39,628 bases of DNA from Mariprofundales bacterium (GTDB lineage: Bacteria; Pseudomonadota; Zetaproteobacteria; Mariprofundales; J009). Positions within the stretch are counted from its first letter, which is position 1. Every line of letters starts with the position of its first letter. Under the pieces are notes generated by a model. That model saw only the letters and a list, made by a program, of their open reading frames with translations. It searched no databases and was not told the DNA's origin. Of this stretch, positions 36,267 to 39,628 are shown in pieces. Position numbers and translations under genes: made by a program. The stretch is taken from positions 1-39,628 of the forward strand of contig JAUZRF010000013.1 in NCBI GenBank assembly GCA_030950645.1, written 5' to 3'.

Positions 36267-38894
36267 CTAAGCCAAAACTTGTTGGGGCAGGCTTTTGTTG
36301 ACAATTTCTTGAATATCGGCGGAGAGTCCTTGGTGGTTGGCAATGCGTTGCAACTGCGCACGCATTTGTGTGCTGCATCGGTGCTCTAGGCGTTGCCAGT
36401 TGATTAGCGGCCGCACCATGCGGGCAGCTAGTTGCGGGTTGCGGGTGTCGAGTTGGAGTATCTGCTCGGTAAGAAAGGCGTAGCCACTGCCATCAGTGGC
36501 ATGGAAGAGGGATGGGTTGCGCATCGTGAAGGTGCCGATCAGGGCACGCATCTTATTGGGGTTGCGCGGATCAAAGGCGGAATGCGTCATTAGGCGCTGC
36601 ACCTGTGCCAGCGTGTCCAGTAGGGTGGATGCAGCCTGCACGGCAAACCATTTATCCATCACGCTGGGCTCATGGCGCCACTGTTTCTCAAAGGCGGCCA
36701 ACGCCTGTGTGCGTTGCGGGCAGTCGCAATGGGACAATGCGGCCAGTGCGGCATACTGATCGGTCATGTTATCCGCCTGCGTGAACTGGGCGTATGCCCG
36801 CGCGTAGGCTTCCTCACCTGGTTGGCTGGTGAGGTAGGCTAGGCAGATGTTTTTCAGTCGGCGCGCCTGCATGGCTTGGTCGCGATCGGTGTCGCATGGT
36901 GTGGAGAGCGTTTGGTAATTCTGCTTCAGCGCGCCGTGCAGTGCGCTAGCAAGAGAGCGGCGCATCTGCTCGCGTATCTGATGGATGCGTGCCGGATCAG
37001 CGGGGACGCAGCCCTCGGCAATATCCGCCTCGGAAGGGAGCAGCAGCGCCTCGGCCTTGAGTGCATGATCAAGTGCCGAATCGGTAAGCAGATGGCCGAA
37101 GGCCGCAATCACGATGGGATCCGGCTCGCCACCATGGGCGAGTAGATCCTGCATGGTGCGCATCGCCAGCCGTTGCGCTGCCGCCCAGCGATTAAATGGA
37201 TCCTCATCGTACTGCATCAAGTGCGTGTCATCGCTCGCGGTGTAGGGATAATCAAGTTCCACCGGCGCAGAAAAATTGCGGAGCAGCGATGGTAGCGGTT
37301 GTTGCGGAATATTCACAAAGGTAAATGACACCGTTTTTTCATTGATCAGCAGCGTGCGGCTACTACCCTGTGGGGTAGTTTCATCAAGCAGTTGCAATGG
37401 CACTGGCGCGCCATCGGGCAACAACAGTCCAAGGGTGAGCGGGATAAAGAATGGGGGTTTCCGTGCCGATTCGGGTGTCGCCGGGCAGTGCTGGCTTATA
37501 TCCAGACGGCAGGTGGCGGCATCGGCATCGTAGGTCATGCGCACCGTGAGCGTTGGCGTGCCTGCCTGGTCATACCAGTGCTGCATGGGGGATAAATTGA
37601 TCCCGTTGGCATCAGCCATGGCGGCGAGAAAATCCTCAGTGGTCACCGCCTGCCCGTCATGGCGCTGAAAATAGCAATCAACCCCGCGCCGGAAGCCATC
37701 GACACCGAGTAATGTCTGGTACATCCGTACCACCTCGGCACCCTTTTCATACACCGTTACCGTATAGAAGTTATTGATTTCCATGTAGGATGCTGGGCGA
37801 ATCGGGTGCGCCATGGGGCTAGCATCCTCCGCAAACTGATGGGTGCGCAGCATGCGGACATCCGCAATCCGTTTCACCGCTCGGGAGTGCAAGTCGGCGG
37901 TAAACTCCTGATCGCGGAATACGGTCAGCCCCTCCTTGAGGCTAAGCTGAAACCAGTCGCGGCAGGTAACGCGGTTTCCCGTCCAGTTGTGGAAATATTC
38001 ATGGCCAATCACCGCCTCAATGGCAAGATAATCGTCATCGGTGGCGGTCTCTGGGCTGGCGAACACCAGGCGGGAGTTGAAGATGTTGAGCCCCTTGTTC
38101 TCCATCGCGCCCATATTGAAGTCGTCGACCGCGACGATCATGAATAGGTCGAGATCGTAGCACAGCCCGAAGCGCGCCTCATCCCAGCACATGGCGCGCT
38201 TGAGCGAGGCCATGGCATGGCCGCACTGGTGAATGTGGTGTGCCTCGGTGTAGATGCGCAGTGTGATCTCCCGACCATCGGTGGTGTGGTGATGGTCTTC
38301 GACGCATTGCAAATTCCCCGCTACCAGCGCAAAGAGGTAGCTCGGCTTGGCGAAGGGGTCGTGCCACTCCGCCCAGTGGCGGCCATCGCTGAGCTCGCCT
38401 TGCGCTACCGGATTGCCATTGGAGAGCAGTACTGGATTCTCCATTTTATCTGCCGTGATACGCACCGTGAAGGGCGCCATCACATCGGGACGGTCGGGAT
38501 AATAGGTGATTTTGCGAAACCCCTGTGCCTCACACTGGGTGCAGTAGTTGCCACCTGAGCGATAGAGCCCTTCCAGCGCGGTGTTGGCCTCAGGGTTGAT
38601 GCGGGTGGTGATCTCGAGCGTAAAGTGATCCGGCACGCCATCAATCTGGAGACTTGCTTCATCGAGCATGTAACGGTTTGTCGGCAGCAGTTGGCCATCC
38701 AACTGAACCGATAGTAGCTCCATGGCATGGCCATCAAGCTTGAATACCCCACCTTTATCGCTATCGGGGTTGCGTCGATATTGCACCCGCGACACCACCG
38801 TAGTGGCCGTAGGATTTAGCTCTACGCCAAGATGGATCGTATCAACCAGAAAATACGGTGGTTGGTAATGTTTAAGGTAGGTGGTGGATGGCAA
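36267..38894 (-). CDS. pepN: Aminopeptidase N (M1 metalloprotease)
   Basis: PepN removes N-terminal residues from peptides. It has the substrate-binding GAMENKGLNIF and the zinc motif HEYFHNW with the distant glutamate in LKEGLTVFRDQEF. Length 875 matches the E. coli type. The N-terminus (YLKHYQPPYFLVDTI) is typical. It lies just downstream of gluQ on the same strand. Confidence 0.96.
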   Translation of the reverse strand: MPSTTYLKHYQPPYFLVDTIHLGVELNPTATTVVSRVQYRRNPDSDKGGVFKLDGHAMELLSVQLDGQLLPTNRYMLDEASLQIDGVPDHFTLEITTRINPEANTALEGLYRSGGNYCTQCEAQGFRKITYYPDRPDVMAPFTVRITADKMENPVLLSNGNPVAQGELSDGRHWAEWHDPFAKPSYLFALVAGNLQCVEDHHHTTDGREITLRIYTEAHHIHQCGHAMASLKRAMCWDEARFGLCYDLDLFMIVAVDDFNMGAMENKGLNIFNSRLVFASPETATDDDYLAIEAVIGHEYFHNWTGNRVTCRDWFQLSLKEGLTVFRDQEFTADLHSRAVKRIADVRMLRTHQFAEDASPMAHPIRPASYMEINNFYTVTVYEKGAEVVRMYQTLLGVDGFRRGVDCYFQRHDGQAVTTEDFLAAMADANGINLSPMQHWYDQAGTPTLTVRMTYDADAATCRLDISQHCPATPESARKPPFFIPLTLGLLLPDGAPVPLQLLDETTPQGSSRTLLINEKTVSFTFVNIPQQPLPSLLRNFSAPVELDYPYTASDDTHLMQYDEDPFNRWAAAQRLAMRTMQDLLAHGGEPDPIVIAAFGHLLTDSALDHALKAEALLLPSEADIAEGCVPADPARIHQIREQMRRSLASALHGALKQNYQTLSTPCDTDRDQAMQARRLKNICLAYLTSQPGEEAYARAYAQFTQADNMTDQYAALAALSHCDCPQRTQALAAFEKQWRHEPSVMDKWFAVQAASTLLDTLAQVQRLMTHSAFDPRNPNKMRALIGTFTMRNPSLFHATDGSGYAFLTEQILQLDTRNPQLAARMVRPLINWQRLEHRCSTQMRAQLQRIANHQGLSADIQEIVNKSLPQQVLA

Positions 38895-38961
38895 TGGAGT
38901 CCCCCTCTCTTTGGGTGAAAACGAATAACGAATAGATCGCGCGCAGCCGCGATCTTATCCT

Positions 38962-38987
38962 GTGGTTGCACGAGCCCGTGCAACCAC
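38962..38987. terminator. Perfect 11-bp hairpin upstream of pepN
   Basis: GTGGTTGCACG-AGCC-CGTGCAACCAC is a perfect stem-loop followed by TATTTTG on the plus strand. It may be a terminator for plus-strand transcription or a small dispersed hairpin; the T-run is weak. Confidence 0.4.
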
Positions 38988-39009
38988 TATTTTGCGGTTA
39001 CGCTATCCG

Positions 39010-39275
39010 TATAGGAAATTTATAGAAGCCACTCCATCCATTTGAGAAGTGGCCTGACGGATGCGTTCGGCGGAGCCCACAAAAGTAGGAAACAGCAATC
39101 GGGGGTTGCGATGCGTTGCCCAGAACAATCGCAGTGCCTAGCAGATCACATCGGGTAGCGGCACAAAACGATCCTTGTGGCCTTTACCCCGGCGAATATG
39201 AACACGGTGTCGTTCACCATCAATATCGCCGACTTCCAGAGCCAGCGTTTCACTCAAACGCAGTCGTAACGCTCA
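39010..39275 (-). pseudogene. Tyrosine recombinase (phage-integrase family) fragment with internal stop
   Basis: The minus strand reads LRLSETLALEVGDIDGERH, then IRRGKGHKDRFVPLPD, an in-frame TAG (39138-39140), and continues in the same frame with LFWATHRNPRLLFP. This is the first half of an integrase catalytic domain, with the first catalytic Arg in LRLSE and the Lys in RGKGHKD. The rest, including the HxxR and Tyr, is lost. It resembles recombinases found with IS91-like transposases. The plus-strand ORF 39116-39451 is its shadow. From 39276 to 39526 no gene is seen. Confidence 0.7.
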
Positions 39276-39346
39276 GTCAGACGGCGTACGGCGCGCGAGC
39301 ATATTCGATTCGTAATGGTCTTGCCATGCCGCCAAGATACACAATA

Positions 39347-39376
39347 AAATCCGCGAAACAAGCCCTGACCCCTACT
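39347..39376 (-). repeat. 30-bp sequence repeated inverted at 157-186
   Basis: AAAATCCGCGAAACAAGCCC plus TGACCCCTAC is the exact reverse complement of bases 157-186. The copy at 157 coincides with the tail of a transposase-like fragment. The surrounding bases of the two copies differ. Confidence 0.75.
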
Positions 39377-39526
39377 ACTTTAAAAAGAGCTCGTCTTGGT
39401 AATAGAAAAATATCCGTAAAGCATTCAAGCTATGCCGCTTGCAACAAGTGATTAGATTAGAGCGGCTTTGCTCGTTATCATGCCAAGCTGGTGACTATTT
39501 AAAACATATTTTAACAGGACAACATA

Positions 39527-39628
39527 ATGACAAGTACCCAGCAACGCGCCCAACTGCAACGCCAAATTTGGCAAATTGCCAATGATGTTCGTGGCTCAGT
39601 TGATGGCTGGGATTTTAAGCAGTATGTG
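39527..39628 (+). CDS. hsdM: HsdM, type I restriction-modification methyltransferase subunit, 5' end only
   Basis: The 34 codons to the window edge read MTSTQQRAQLQRQIWQIAND, then VRGSVDGWDFKQYV. This is the conserved N-terminal start of HsdM, which forms the adenine methyltransferase with HsdS. AGGA precedes the ATG. The gene is too short here to appear in the ORF track. The rest of the R-M system is expected to the right of the window. Confidence 0.85.
   Translation, partial: MTSTQQRAQLQRQIWQIANDVRGSVDGWDFKQYV

Noticed and set aside
39116-39451. Plus-strand 111-aa ORF
   Set aside because: It is antisense to the recombinase fragment and runs through the 30-bp repeat; no domain and unusual composition.

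Overview
The window looks like a chromosomal segment of a gammaproteobacterium capable of anaerobic respiration. The evidence is the gene order grpE-dnaK-dnaJ-dapB, an argC-linked coiled-coil gene, gluQ, pepN and a periplasmic nitrate reductase (Nap) cluster. I cannot name a genus from sequence alone. No tRNA, rRNA or CRISPR array was seen.

Layout. (1) 1-605 is gene-poor mosaic DNA: a REPIN-like hairpin pair, a decayed transposase tail and two palindromic repeat types. (2) 606-8777, minus strand, is a nap cluster read right to left: diheme cytochrome c, napA, napG, napH, then after a repeat a membrane-anchored periplasmic protein, a polyferredoxin and napF. No napB, napC or napD is visible. 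(3) 9153-16820, plus strand, is a molybdenum island. It holds moaA, a free Mop domain, modA, modB and a short modC, then moaC, moaD, moaE, mobB and mobA, then moeA and mogA. Together these can import molybdate and build the bis-MGD cofactor that NapA needs. (4) An outer-membrane porin follows, then the overlapping MEMO1 / AMMECR1 / radical-SAM triad ('AmmeMemoRadiSam'). (5) 20900-22376 is a scar region with a GGDEF tail fragment, a lytic transglycosylase lipoprotein and an IS3 orfA remnant. (6) 22534-24880, minus strand: dgkA, a GT4 glycosyltransferase and an LpxH-like phosphoesterase. (7) rhlE (minus), then the chaperone genes grpE, dnaK and dnaJ with dapB, argC, a DUF6776-like gene, a gamma carbonic anhydrase and a short ppx; gluQ and pepN run on the minus strand. 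(8) The right end has a decayed tyrosine recombinase and the first 34 codons of hsdM.

The most striking signal is a dispersed, imperfectly palindromic element with a core of about 121 bp and termini GTAACTGCTCAG...CTGAGTAGTTAC. About thirteen full, diverged or broken copies lie in 39.6 kb. They sit almost exclusively between genes, mostly within 15 nt of a stop codon, and three of them supply the stop codon themselves. The element resembles ERIC of enterobacteria and the Correia elements of Neisseria in size and layout but not in sequence. One reading direction folds as a nearly continuous hairpin in RNA using G-U pairs. The other direction carries a candidate promoter that usually points at a same-strand gene.
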